DNA of 64,000 bases, taken from assembly GCA_036417435.1 (NCBI GenBank), contig CM070918.1, forward strand, positions 32,433,523-32,497,522, given 5' to 3'. Under the pieces are notes generated by a model. It was not told the origin of the DNA, made no database searches, and worked only from the letters and a program-made list of their open reading frames with translations. The stretch comes from Inia geoffrensis (Eukaryota; Chordata; Mammalia; Artiodactyla; Iniidae). This document shows, piece by piece, positions 44,956 to 56,300 of the stretch (the first letter of the stretch is position 1; each line of letters begins with the position of its first letter). The translations under genes and the position numbers were made by a program.

Positions 44956-45925
44956 AATCCCTTTTTTTAAAAAAAAGTAATTAATTAATACTTCCTTGAA
45001 AAATTATTATCAGTTTTCAAAGGGGGGAAGGTCACAGAGACACCTACACACACTACTGTGATCAGGACTCCTGTATGAATTACTTGGTCCTCTGACAACA
45101 GCATCAACTATATTTCTATAAGAATCTTCTTGTTTTTCTCATGGTAACACATCTTTGGGTTTCTCCACCTGTGGGGATGTAGAGACTTCATTGAACTAGC
45201 CCCTGATGGAACAATCTAATGTATGATCCAAACACAGAAAGCTGTCAGCAACTTTGGCACAGAGAAATCAAGTCCATTTCTCAATTTTTCAAAGTGAATC
45301 CAAGGCTCCATGTCCAAACCAGGAGAAAGATGTTGAACTCAAGGCAGTACTACTATGAATGTGAAGTTCCCCTCAATTAAAAATCTATTAACAAATTTCC
45401 TGAGAAGCTGAAGGTATTTACAAATATAAACTAATAGCTATTTATTAGAATGTTTATTCTAAGGCTTTAAAATGAGTTTTTCCTCGTAGTGTGATAATTG
45501 TTCAGATGGCTTCCTGCTGATTTAATTACTTCAGCTAACTAGGATTCTGAGAGACAAGTTTCCCTTGGCTTTGGACTTTCTATCCCCAGTTGTTATCACT
45601 GGGGCCTCATTTTTTGTAACTTAAGGACCAAGCTTGTATCTGTGTCACCCAGCACCAAATACCAATGCTGAAAGATGTGAAGTCAGTATGAAGAGGAAAG
45701 AAGAAAAATCAAGCCTGTACATGTGTTTCCCAGGCCCTCCTTCACAGACAAAGAGGATGCTACTGGGTCACACATCATTAGGTTGAGTCTCTTTTGGTTC
45801 AGAATGTGGGGGGCTAGTTCTATTTTACTTCTTGCCTCTGTGTTGTCAGTGACATACTTTAAACCATTATACGAAGCCTGGGAGGGGTATATGACTCAGC
45901 AGAAGAGTGCCAGGCTTAGCAAATG
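44956..45925. other. Unrecognised sequence
   Basis: No recognised repeat, gene or RNA. Confidence 0.4.
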
Positions 45926-45929
45926 ATGG

Positions 45930-46430
45930 CCTGAGTGTGCTGGTTTTAAAATATGTCCACATAGAGAACAGTCTGGTGGTTGCCAAGCAGGGGGTTGGGG
46001 GAAGGATGGAGTGGGAGGCTGGGGTTAGCAGATATAGGCTTTTATATATGGAATGGATAAGCAGCAAGGTCCTGCTGTATGGTACAGAGAACATAACTTA
46101 TGATAAACCATAATGGAAAAAAATATAAAAAATGAATATATATATATATCACTTTGCTGTGTAGCAGCAATTAACATAACATTGTAAAACAACTATACTT
46201 CAATTTAAAAGTGAAAAAATTAAAAATTTTAAAAGGTGGCCTCTAATTACCCTCCCTTTGAGTGCAGGCTGGCCTTAGTGACTCTTCTAACAAATAGAAT
46301 ATTGCAAAAGTGACAATGGGGCGGGGGGACTTCCTGGCAGTCCAGTGGTTAAGACACAGCCACATGGGTGTGTCACCTTGGAAACTCATCCTCCAGCCCC
46401 AGTCAAGCCTTCAGATGACTGAGGCAGAAT
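45930..46430 (+). mobile_element. MaLR (MLT1-like) LTR interrupted by an L1 3' end and a SINE scrap
   Basis: MLT1-like parts: ttttaaaatatgtccac at 45942, ctctaattaccctccctttg at 46240, and atcctccagccccagtcaag at 46388. An L1 3' end with (TA)n and ttgctgtgtagcagcaatta sits at 45960-46233. A SINE head fragment (acttcctggcagtccagtgg) lies at 46328-46356. Confidence 0.6.
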
Positions 46431-47265
46431 TACTCTTGTTCATCAGCAAACATTCACTAAGCTCTTGCTGTGTGCCTGGCAGTGTTCTAGATCCTAGGAA
46501 CACAGCAGTGACAAATCAGAGAGAGTCCTGCTTTCAGAGCAATAACGTCCTAAGAAATTCAACTAACAAATGGTTAGAAACAAATGGGATCCCTTCAGAG
46601 AGTGCTAAGCATTGTAAAAGAAATTAAACAGGATAATAGGATAGACAATGACGAGTAGGACCGGTCTACATGGGGAGGCAAGCAGAAGTTTCTCTGAGGA
46701 GTGACATCTGAACTGAGATCTGAAGAAGTAAAAGACCGGGAAAAGAGTGTTCTGGATAGAGGGAACAGCAAGGGCAAAATCGCTGAGGCAGGAAAGAGCT
46801 TGGTAGTTCAGGAATCAAAACATCAGTGTACTGTGGTAAGCATGGAGACAACACATGTGATAATCCAAGAAGGTGTCAGAAGAGACCAGAGCATGAAAGG
46901 TCTTATAAGCCAACAGAGGGCGTAGCTTTAATTCCAGGGGGAAAGGGAAATCAATGGAGGGATTTAAGCTGGGAAGTGACACAGTCCAATGTACATCTTT
47001 AAAAGATGACTCTGGCTGTTGTGTCGGGGTCAAGAGGGGAAGCCTTGTGATCCGTTAGCCTCAGGGCTTCACTCAGGAGGTCAAAGGCCATGGCCGGCCT
47101 GGGTGGAAGCAGGAAAGATGAAAAGAAGAAATAGATTTGTTTATTACAAAAAAATAAGTTTTTATTGTAAAATAGATACGAACGCTGAGAGATAGGACTT
47201 TGGGGGGAATCAAAGATGACTCTGATTTTGGGCTTGAGCAATGGGAAAGGGAGCAGAGTTAGTGA
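46430..47265 (-). mobile_element. L2 LINE, about 800 bp
   Basis: Reverse L2 sequence in order: gctgtgtgcctggcagtgtt, gaggagtgacatctgaactg, gaacagcaagggcaaaatcg, ggtcttataagccaacag, ctctggctgttgtgtc, ctctgattttgggcttgag. 47090-47180 is A/T-rich and may be a small insertion. Confidence 0.75.
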
Positions 47266-47449
47266 CTGAGATATTGAAGACTCAGATAGAAACACATTTG
47301 AGTCCTATCTCTGTGACTCAGGCCTCAGCTGGTTACAGCTTCCGTGGCCAATGGGGCCAGGCTTATGGAAGAAACTTTCCTACAAACCAAGGAAGTTTGC
47401 TGGGTCATATAATGCATTATAATTTGTTAAAAGGGCTTTAATGTAGGTT

Positions 47450-47560
47450 ACATATTTGAAATCCACAATTCTATAAGGTAATCAAGATGAATGTTTATAT
47501 CTCCATTCTCAGATAAAGTAAACTGATGTTCAGAGAAGTTACATAGCTAGAAAGAAGCCC
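47450..47560 (-). mobile_element. MIR SINE fragment
   Basis: ctccattctcagataaagta, then tgttcagagaagttacatag: MIR core in reverse. Confidence 0.6.
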
Positions 47561-47791
47561 TCCAGGGCTCCTTAAAGGGGAAGCAGATGGGATTTTGGAC
47601 AAGACAGTTCTTTGTGCTGAACTGTTTCCTGCATGTTCAGCACCCTTGGATTCTGCCCTAGTAAATGCCAATGGGGAGCCCGTCACCCATCCACCCACCC
47701 AATCATTGTGACGACCAGATGCATTTCCAAACCCTCCTTAGTGGGGCACACGTACATACCATGATTATCACTAACTGCTAATCCCCTCCCC

Positions 47792-47794
<3 letters not shown>

Positions 47795-47833
<39 letters not shown>
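47795..47833. repeat. (CA)n microsatellite
   Basis: About 19 uninterrupted CA units; likely length-variable. Confidence 0.97.
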
Positions 47834-47838
<5 letters not shown>

Positions 47839-47884
47839 CAAAATTAAAAAGTAACGTCATCCAGCTTCCCCCTCCCTGAATTAA

Positions 47885-48000
47885 TTTGTTCATGAAGCCC
47901 TTCCTCTCTGCCAGGCACTTGTTAGGTGCTGAGGATACAGAGATGGATCGAATCGGTGCCTAATTTCCATGACTTCTAAGTCAGGTAAGGAGCTCACGAT
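47885..48000 (-). mobile_element. L2/MIR-type tail fragment
   Basis: tctgccaggcacttgttagg, then tgctgaggatacagagatgg: a common ancient tail in reverse. Confidence 0.55.
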
Positions 48001-48860
48001 CCCTGCAGTATCTAGAGAAAAATTTTAGGAAGGTTTTCCAGGCCTGATCTCGTGCAAAATCTTCAACATGTAACATGAATTCCTTCCTGCTGGTGATAAA
48101 CAAATATCAGGCGTCTGGATATACAAACACATCATACAGTAGACAATTCTGGGACCTCGGGCAAAATATTATAATATCTTCATGGGCTGCCCAAATTCCA
48201 AGCATTAGATTTGATGAACAGCTTTATTGAATTTTGTGGATAAATATTTAAAGCCTTCAAGGGCTTGTGTAAATCACACCTAGGCAGACCCACTTGCTCA
48301 CAGCGCCATCTGCTGGTAGCTACTGGTGTTGGGCAGGGAAAAGGACGGGTAGCAAGGACTCTATCAAGAGCGCTGCAAGGCCGGTCTGGGAGACGCAGTC
48401 CTTCCGCACTGGCCCCAGAACTCAGACCCTGAACGGGCCAACCCCAAGGCACCAATCCTCAGCAGTTTCGAGGTGTCCAAGAGCAAAAATTTTCAAAATC
48501 AACATAAGATGAAGGAAGCAGAAGGAGGGCGGGTATGAAGGAGATGCAAGAATTTCTTGTTTGCAGAGGAATTTTGGAAACATAGTGCCCTCCAGAGGTC
48601 ATACAGCCCTTCCCCCTGCTCCAGACAGGAATGTACCGGAACCGTCAGGAGAAGAGAGTTCACAACCCCCCCAGGTACAACCTCCCAGGGTCCTTTGCTC
48701 CTTGCTTCCCTGACACTTATCCTGTAGAGGAAAGCTGCACAGCTCTTTAAAAAATCATGCTCTGGAAGCATATTTAATAGTATACAAAGTGTTCATGCAG
48801 TCAGAGTGTGTGGGGAAAAAAATGACAAAATAGAAGATGTCTGTGCATGCACGCATGCAG
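48001..48860. other. Non-repeat sequence with a mildly GC/CpG-rich core
   Basis: 48279-48480 is more GC- and CpG-rich than its surroundings and carries the CTCF-type motif below. Open frames of 72-91 codons around it run on both strands and show no domain. Confidence 0.45.
48303..48316 (-). promoter_or_regulatory. CTCF core-motif match
   Basis: The minus strand reads ccagcagatggcgc, which satisfies every position of the published core CCASYAGRKGGCRS. CTCF binds such sites as an insulator and loop anchor. The match is exact, but occupancy depends on flanking bases, methylation and cell type. Chance 14 bp matches do occur, so binding is inferred. Confidence 0.55.
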
Positions 48861-48864
48861 GATA

Positions 48865-49020
48865 TGCACCAAAGTATTGGCAATGTTTACCCCTAACGGT
48901 GAGCTTAAGAGTGATTTTTAAAAGTGTCTTCCTTGTGGTTTTCTGTATTTTCCACATCTAATAAACACGTACTTTCCACATTTTCTCTAATAAACATGTA
49001 TCACTTTTTTAAGAAGAAAA
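48865..49020 (+). mobile_element. Old L1 3'-end fragment with short duplication
   Basis: ttgtggttttctgtattttcc and ctctaataaacatgtatcac; the 'tctaataaaca..gtactttcc' phrase is nearly duplicated. Confidence 0.4.
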
Positions 49021-49114
49021 AGAAATCTTAAGGGAAAAAATACTACCCCAAGAATAAATTATTCCTTTCTTCCCTCCAGCTGTATTGCAAGTTCACCTCC
49101 TCTGGTTTTACCCA

Positions 49115-49270
49115 CAAGGTAAGTAGGTTAAGGCAATTAGTATTAATAATGGTGATGATAACAGCTTACAAGTGAGCATTTATTATGTAAATCTGTACGT
49201 GTGAAGCATCTAGCCCAGTGTCTGGCCCTTGCTAAAACCTGAGTTAATGTGAGCTATTATTATTATTATC
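49115..49270. mobile_element. MIR/L2-type remnant
   Basis: catctagcccagtgtctggc and a TTA-rich end fit an ancient MIR/L2 tail. Confidence 0.45.
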
Positions 49271-49414
49271 ATTAGCCTTCTCTAAAATATACAGAACACT
49301 GACCTCAAAAAGCTCACAGTTTAAATGGAACAATACAAACAATATATAGAGTTTCTAATAATACCAGAAAGAAAGCGACATGATAAATCAAACAGGAAGC
49401 GATGCCCCTCAAGC

Positions 49415-49900
49415 TTCTGTTTTAGGCAGGTTCTTTTGGTTGCAAGAGATTCACTCAGTCTTTAGCTCAGCTAAAGAATATTCTCAGGAGTATCTCTCAG
49501 AACCCAAATGTAAGAACCAAGTGCAGCTTGGGCCTACTGGAATTGAAAATGGGAAGCCAGGAAGAATCAAGCTTCCCTCCCCCTTCCCACCTCAACTTCT
49601 GACCTTTCCATTCTAGATCCCACTCTCTTACTAAGCTGCATGCTCTTGCACAGAGCTTGTACTATCCACTCCCAAACTGCCCCTACCACCCCTTTTGTAC
49701 CCCATACATAATAGCTAAGTTGCTCAGTTTCTGTCTCCCCATTCCAAATTCCTGAGTGGAGAATTTGATTGACCTGGCTCTTCATGTTTCCATACCAGAC
49801 CACCCAAATCACTTATCACTGGCCAGCCAATGGCTGAATTACCCTTTGATCAGGTTCTTACCACTAGTGCAATCAACTTGGTAAGAGGAACTGGCACATG
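49415..49900 (+). repeat. Old interspersed repeat, second copy of the 35.2 kb family
   Basis: It opens ggttgcaagagattcactca, as at 35215, and ends in ggccagccaatggctgaatt. I cannot name the family. Confidence 0.45.
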
Positions 49901-50435
49901 TACATAACACGCACCACTGCCAGCATCAGCTGGGGTTATAGGTGAGCATATGCAACACAAGTAATGATTGACATTTCTACAATAGTACTTGTTTGTTTCC
50001 ATTTGTTTTGCCAGGTTCCTTTCCTATCTGTCCTCACGGATTGATTCTGCTGGGAGTGTCTGATTGCTCAAATAGTAATGAAGGAAAAGTCTTTGTCACA
50101 GGTTGGGTTTCCCAGGAGACAGATGCTGAGATAGAGATTAGGGTACAGGAGGCTGATTCCCAGGTTCTCTTGGGATCAACACCAGAGAAGGGAAAGACAA
50201 CAAGCAGATCTGGTAGAGGGAGAGGTCAAGCTGTGATGAGAGCTCAAAAGATATTTGGGGAACCCTGTGGGAAGTCCTCCAGATGGGTGTACCCAACAAA
50301 TCTGTCCCTAGTTGGGGCAAGATAGTCTTTTTACCACCAACTCTAAACAGTCACACCCTCAGACAAGTTACCCCTAAAAACTGCAATTCATATGACAGAC
50401 CCCTAGACCATCATAGATTTTTCTCTCTCACCCTC
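49901..50435. other. Unrecognised sequence, possibly ERV-flanking
   Basis: 50095-50230 resembles the 'gttggttctcccaggag' type opening of the repeat at 7738. A 110-codon frame has no domains. Confidence 0.35.
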
Positions 50436-50439
50436 TGGA

Positions 50440-50735
50440 GTTCATTTGTCCTATCAGGGCCTCCAACATGCCAGCCACGTCTTGCTTAACTAGTCTGATT
50501 AGTATGATGTTATCAGTATGGTAGATCAATGTGATATTCCAAATGTGGGATGTCCAAACAGCCCAGATCTATTCAGAGTATATTATGATAGAAGGTAGAG
50601 AATTAACATAGTCCTGGAGCAAAAGTATAAATATATACTACTGACTGTTCCATGTGAATGCAGACTGTTTCTGGTCCTATTTTGATAGGGAATGAAAAGG
50701 ACACATTTTCCAGATCCATGGTTATATACTATGTG
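50440..50735 (-). pseudogene. ERV-L-like pol fragment, RT catalytic region
   Basis: On the minus strand the text around 50500-50720 follows ERV-L-type reverse transcriptase in order. The catalytic YxDD box region (about 50500-50522) is degraded and frame-shifted. It is part of a fossil provirus with pol at lower coordinates and protease at higher ones. No intact frame remains. Confidence 0.65.
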
Positions 50736-51239
50736 TCTGTGTGTACTAACCATGTCTTTTATGTTCTGTATTCTGATGCTTTAACATCTGAGGCCTTGCT
50801 AACCCTGGAGGGACTGTCCCTCCCAGGGTTAATCAATTCTTAGAGGTAGTGAATAGCTTGCCCACTAGCATGCTTTTCAAATGCTAGCCAACCAATCCAG
50901 TGCTTATACCCTCAGCCGCCTCCTTTATTGGGCTCTCACACTGAGCCACTAACAGCCCCTGTACCCCAGAGCCCACTGGAATTATTCAAACTAGCCAGTC
51001 GTAAGCCTGACAACCCTGCCTCACCCATTCCTTCCCAAGGAAGCCCCATTGTAGACTCTCTCCCGCATTTCCTCCAACTCCCTCTGCCTCCTGACCAACC
51101 TGGTGCTTCCCCATGTGCCCCTCCACCCCGTGGTGTGGCATGCCCCCTCCTCTTGGGAATTATGAATAAGAAACAATTTTTTCAATGATAGTTGTCTTCT
51201 AATCTGTTGGCCTTCCTGAACCTCACATTTTCTATTAAT
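50736..51239 (+). mobile_element. LTR-like insertion in ERV pol
   Basis: About 500 bp separates two pol segments that are adjacent in the retroviral gene. The plus strand has a late AATAAR-type signal (tgaataagaaac, near 51163) followed by a short R-U5-like tail. Similar sequence (atatactat, about 50726, and atacactat, about 51240) flanks it, consistent with a duplicated target, but TG...CA ends are not clear. Confidence 0.45.
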
Positions 51240-51655
51240 ACACTATATTTTAGAACTGTGTCCTTATTAATCTACTCTGGCAAAGATACGGCATCTGACA
51301 TAGTAGCTGCAAAGGGGGCTACTACTTGGTTGAGGTTGCAGTGGTCCACTGTCATCTTCCAGAGTCCATCTGATTTTTTCAAGGGCCAGACTAATCAATT
51401 GAATGGAGGGATGATGGGTACCACCACCTCTGCATTGTTTAGGTCTTTAGAGTGGCACTAATTTCTACCGTCCCCCTTGGGATGAGATATTGTATTTAAT
51501 TGACTATCTTTTCCAGGGTTGGGGAATGAGAGGCAGTTTCATAGCCTTACACTTGCCCCTTCCACACTATGATAACTCTTACCCCATAGACGAAGGACTG
51601 AATGTGTGGGTTAAACCAACTATGAAGCATGTCTATCCTGATTATACATTTGAAA
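51200..51655 (-). pseudogene. ERV-L-like pol fragment, N-terminal RT region
   Basis: The minus strand at 51240-51480 reads as the N-terminal RT part of an ERV-L-like pol, continuing into 50735 once the insertion is ignored. 51480-51655 is more upstream ERV sequence. All frames are broken. Confidence 0.6.
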
Positions 51656-51657
51656 AC

Positions 51658-52407
51658 TTGGGTAGAGGAAAGGGAACCCTTGTACATTGTTGGTAGGAAT
51701 GTAAATTGGTGTAGCCACTGTGGGAAACAGTATGGGGATTCCTCAATAAAACAAAATTAGAACTACCATACGATACAGCAATTCCACTTCTGGATATGTA
51801 TACAAAGAAAACAGAAACACTAATTCAGAGAGATATGTGCCCCTCAATGTTCATAATGGCATTATTTACAAGAACCAAGATATGGAAGCAACCTAAGTGT
51901 CTGTCAACAAATGAATGGATTAAAAAGATGGATGTATGGATGTGTATGTATACAATGGAATACTACTCAGCCATAAAAAAGAATGAAATTCTGCCATTTG
52001 CATCAGTATGGATGGACCTAGAGAATATTATCCTTAGTGACATAAGTAAGACAGAGAAAGGTAAATACTCTATGTTATCACTATATTTGGAATCTAAAAA
52101 ATAAAATAAACAAATGTATATAACAAAACAGGAACAGACTCACAGATATACAGACTCACAGATATGGAGAACAAACTAGTGGTTACCAGTGGTGAGAGGG
52201 AAGAGGGGAGGGGTAAGACAAGGGTAGGGGATTAAGAGGTACAAACTACTATGTATAAAATAGATAAGCAACAAGGATATATTGTACAGCACAGGGAGAT
52301 ATATACCATTGTTTTGTGATAACTTTAAACGGAGTATAATTTATAAAAATATTAATGACTATGTCATACACCTGAAACTAATATAATATTGTAAATCAAG
52401 TCTACTT
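51658..52407 (+). mobile_element. LINE-1 3' end inserted in the ERV
   Basis: It starts in ORF2 (agggaacccttgtacattgt). A 102-codon frame 51796-52104 holds [17 protein letters not shown] and MEYYSAIKKNE, the ORF2 C-terminus. The 3'UTR follows. The tail passes into the GA-rich microsatellite. Confidence 0.88.
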
Positions 52408-52476
52408 CAAGAAAGAAAGAAATGGAAGGAGGGAGGGAGGGAAAGAAAGAAAGAGAGAGAAAGAAACTAAGAAGAA

Positions 52477-52532
<56 letters not shown>

Positions 52533-52670
52533 GAAGAAAGAAAGAAAGGAAAGAAAGAAAGAAAGAAAGAAAGGAAGGAAGAAAGGAAGGAAGGAAGGAA
52601 GGAAGAAAGAAAGAAAGAAAGAAAGAAAAGGAGGGAGGGAGGGAGGAAGGAAGGAAGGAAGAGAGCCAGG
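52408..52670. repeat. Long (GAAA)n/(GGAA)n purine microsatellite
   Basis: About 260 bases of nearly pure purine on the plus strand. GAAA units (52475-52620) are flanked by GGAA/GGGA variants. It adjoins the L1 polyA position and probably grew from it. The coding frames here (95-136 codons) are artefacts of the repeat. Confidence 0.97.
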
Positions 52671-52689
52671 GACATGACGACTGAGTCCA

Positions 52690-53700
52690 CAGGCCTTGCA
52701 GATTGTGAACTGGACTATAGCCAAGACTTCAAACCTGGCCTTCCAGGCCCCCACTCTAATTGGGGGGTCATGATGACACTTTGGCCTCTAGGTGTCAATG
52801 TAAGTTGGGATCCTGTGTCCAACAGTCCTTGAAATGTCTGGGCATTCCCCTTTCCCCAGTGTACAGTTACTTCCATAAATGGCTATAAATCCCTTTGGGG
52901 GAAAACCTGGAGGAATCATTACTGCATATACTTGTGTTATGTTGAAGTGTCCTTCCTCCTGGATTACTAGCCTCTCACTGGATTTCAGGTTCCAGAACTA
53001 GTTCAGGTCTGGCAGAAATGGGTGAGTTGTTGTGCCTTTTTATTGCGAGTGATTGATCTCAGCCTCCTGATCATCTATCCTTGATTTCTTTTGATTGTGT
53101 AGACTCAGTAGTACTCTTAATGGCTGCTCATCTCCTTTGCCCCTGGAGATGCCATTTTCCATTAAGCATCTTCATAACTCTGCAGGAAAGACCTTACTAG
53201 TTGTTCCCCTGACCTTTTAATTTATTACAAAAATTGTGCCTACCTGATGTGTTAATGTTACCCTCTGGCCTCTATTTTCCCAGAATGCTAGCTTCCCTGT
53301 TGCTATCAGTAAGCCCAGTTCTGTTATGGTGTCTCCTACTGTTACCCCTGGCAAGCCAACAGGCCAGTGCCAGACTTTAAGGGATTCTGGTGTCCCTTTC
53401 ACTAGCACATATCTTATTTACTTACCAGTGTATCTTCCAAACCTTTCCATGGCACACAATCCAGTGGGTTTTCTGCCTTTACCCTGAGCCTTTCAATCCG
53501 GTTTCCACCACCTTCCATGGAAATTCTGGCATTTCCACCTCACTTACCAGGGACCATTTCTTTCTCCATGACTCTGAAAGCCATCCTAGTAGCAGGTCCG
53601 CATCATCTCCTGGGTCACCGCACCATCCCTCTGTTGGCTTCTCAACAATTCCATCTTCTGTGTAACTACTCTTCGCATTAAATTCCCTCATTTTAAATAC
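52690..53700 (-). pseudogene. ERV gag-pro region fragment
   Basis: On the minus strand the retroviral aspartic-protease active site is legible: codons for D-T-G-S at 52808-52819 preceded by Leu. Upstream (53100-53700) is a degraded region in the gag position with Glu/Lys-rich short frames (63-91 codons). Order and strand match the pol fragments at 50.4-51.65 kb, so these are probably one provirus. The class is inferred. Confidence 0.6.
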
Positions 53701-53744
53701 TTAGAGGTGTTCCTGGTTAGACCTTAATGATTCTCCATTCAACA

Positions 53745-53860
53745 TCTCCAGATTAAAACTCCCTGAGGCAAGGAACCATCTGTTCTCCATCTTTGAGGCA
53801 TCTAACTAAGCACCTGATATTTAATCAGTCCTCAGTAGAAGTTTGATTAATTTACTGGAC
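53745..53860 (+). mobile_element. L2 LINE 3' end
   Basis: actccctgaggcaaggaacc, then cagtcctcagtagaagtttg. Confidence 0.6.
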
Positions 53861-54214
53861 ACTATTTACATAGAGGATAATTTTTCCTGTGAAAATGTCT
53901 GTCATGTGTGTAGTGAAAGGTAAGCTTCTTAACATATTGTGAAGCAACATCCTTTGAAAAAAAGAATTAGAAAGATTCCTGCTTTCAACTGGAAAGAACA
54001 TTTTAAATTCCTTTCAAAGATAATGAACTGGCAAAGCTTCCTTCCATTATAGCTGTGTTTATATGTCTGTTTTAGCCATTAGTATTTCCTCAGAAAGCCA
54101 AAACTGCAAAAAATCAGTGTCCAAAGTCACCACCCGACAGTATAGACAAAATTTCCCCTTCTCTTCTACTCCTGTCATAAAGTTTTCCTTTCTACCATTA
54201 AATCTTTAACTATA

Positions 54215-54350
54215 GAAACCTTTAGCCGTTTTCTAACCCAGTTCCTTTATTTTATAAGTGAAAAAGCAAAAATAGCCCAAGAAGATGAATGACTTGTCCA
54301 AAGCCACAAAGCTATGAGAATGCCTAAAACTTAGGTTTCCTGGCTCCCCA
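54215..54350 (-). mobile_element. MIR SINE fragment
   Basis: ttattttataagtgaaaaag, then gacttgtccaaagccacaaa, then ctaaaacttaggtttcctgg. 53861-54214 and 54351-54500 hold nothing recognised. Confidence 0.6.
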
Positions 54351-54504
54351 GCCACACTCACCTTCCTGGAATCACCCAGATTTGCAGCTCAGTGAAACAG
54401 CAAGGAAGACATAGTAAGACTGTAAACTCAAATATATCAGTAATTACATTAAATATGGATGGAATAATCATTCCAATTAAATGATATACAATTTCAACAG
54501 GATA

Positions 54505-54705
54505 TTTTTATTTTTTTTCTTTCCTGAAAAAATTTTATTGAAGTATAGTTGATTTACAATATTGTGTTAATTTCTGCTGTACAGCAAAGTGACTTATATG
54601 TATGTATATTCTTTTTCATATTCCTTTCCAATATGGTTTATCACAGGATATTGAATATAGTTCCCTGTGCCATACAGTAGGCCCTTGTTGTTAATCCTAG
54701 ATTAA
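54505..54705 (-). mobile_element. LINE-1 3' end, 5'-truncated
   Basis: Same 3'UTR type as the full-length L1: attttattgaagtatagttg, gttaatttctgctgtacagc, tatagttccctgtgccatac. About 200 bp. Confidence 0.85.
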
Positions 54706-54834
54706 ACATTTTTATACTTATTTTTCTTTATATGGACATATTCCTTAGTGTGTGAAAACAGTCACTTCTAGATTGAATGTGCTTAAAATACCAATAGCTA
54801 CAATCAGTATGTAGCAGCATCAACAGGATATTTT

Positions 54835-55995
54835 AAAAGTATAAGTAGTTTACAAAGGAGATAGATAAAACATAAAGTTACAAATAAAAAGGCAGAAAAT
54901 ATACTATATAAACATTAAATTTTTAAAAGCTGGTATAACTATGTTAATATCAGACAGAGTAGACTTTAAGACAAAAAGCCTTATCCTAATGTTAAATTTT
55001 TCAATTCATCCTTAAGATACAGTAACTAGAAATTTTTGTGTACCTAATAACATACTCTCAAAATATATAAGACAAAAATTGACAAGATGCAAAAGAGACA
55101 AAAGCATACTCACAGTGGGAGATTTCAGCAATTCTTTACAGAGCAAATGAAAATCAGTAAAAATCTAGAAGATTTGAGCAATACAATTATAAAGGTGACT
55201 CAATGAACATCTATAGAAAATTGCAACCACTAACTACAAAAAAACACATGCATATTTCCAAGAAATAATATTTACAAATATTGCTGGTTGGTCCATAAAG
55301 CAAGTCTCAAGAAATTTCTAAGGATTGAAACCATTGGAGTATGTTTACTGACCCTAATACTAGAAATCAGTTACAAAAAAAAAAACCTAGAAAAATCCAC
55401 AAGTTTGAAAAATTTTTAATATACTTTAAATAATTAATAAGTAAAAAATTACAGTGGAAATTTTATATATATTTTAAATGAATTATAAAACTAATGTACA
55501 ATAAACTAGTTATGTGTAGACATAAATATTTATGAGCTGCAGATAAACCCATGGTTTAAGAAAAATTCATAGCTTTATTAGAAAAAGAGAAAGATGGATA
55601 ATCAAAGGGCTAAGCATATATGTCAATAAGATGGAAAAAGAAAAACAAAGGAGGTATAAAGAAGCATAGAAAGAGAAATTAACAAAATAGTAAAGAAGCA
55701 TCAATAAAGAAAACCAACAGAGCCAAAAGTTAATTCTTGGGAAAACCACTAAAATTAATAAATGCATAATAAGACTCCAAGAAAAGTAGGTAGAAGGCAC
55801 AAATAATCAAAGTCAGAAATAAAAAATGAGGCATTACTACAGATTTTATAAGCATTAAGAAAATAATAAGAGGATATTATGAACAAATTTATGCCAATCA
55901 ATTTGAAATAAATTTAGTTGAATGGACAAATTCCAACAAAAACTAACTTAAGAAGAAACGGAAATAGAAAACTTGAATGGTCTTATTAATTTACC
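54835..55995 (+). mobile_element. Old L1M ORF2, endonuclease region
   Basis: Plus-strand sequence tracks the L1 endonuclease and following region: atatcagacagagtagactt, acctaataacatactctca, gggagatttcagcaattc, cataaagcaagtctcaagaa. Many stops. Confidence 0.7.
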
Positions 55996-56014
55996 TAAAG
56001 AAAAAAAAAAAATG

Positions 56015-56300
56015 GCCAATTTGCCACTGGAGCCTTCAGCCAAGATTAGAAAGAAAAAGCAAACTGGTGGCCTCTGGGCCAGCTCCTGTTGCAGGCTTTT
56101 TTTTTTATAGCCTTACAGTGTTTTAAAGTTTTTGTTAACTCTGAATGCTTTTAGACTGGACAGATGTTCCTCAGTTCACCGTAGATCTCACCCAGTGCTT
56201 CACTTTTTTAGGTTACCTGCTAGGGTCCTTAAGGTATTTTAAGTATGCAACCCTTGAAACTATGCAAAATCATTAAGATTGTTCTAATTTCAAACAGTTG
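56015..56300 (+). pseudogene. Possible retrocopied mRNA tail, source unknown
   Basis: After an A-run, a short open stretch (56013-56109) ends in a Lys-rich and Cys-Cys segment (KIRKKKQTGG, then SSCC) before a stop. A non-repeat 3'UTR-like stretch follows, with aataaa at about 56303. It could be a gene tail copy; the source is not recognised, and there is no polyA or TSD. 56305-56540 is unrecognised. Confidence 0.22.

Noticed and set aside
52422..52832. 136-codon Lys/Glu/Arg-rich open frame and its Phe/Ser-rich opposites
   Set aside because: They are translations of the (GAAA)n microsatellite in several frames; no gene is implied.
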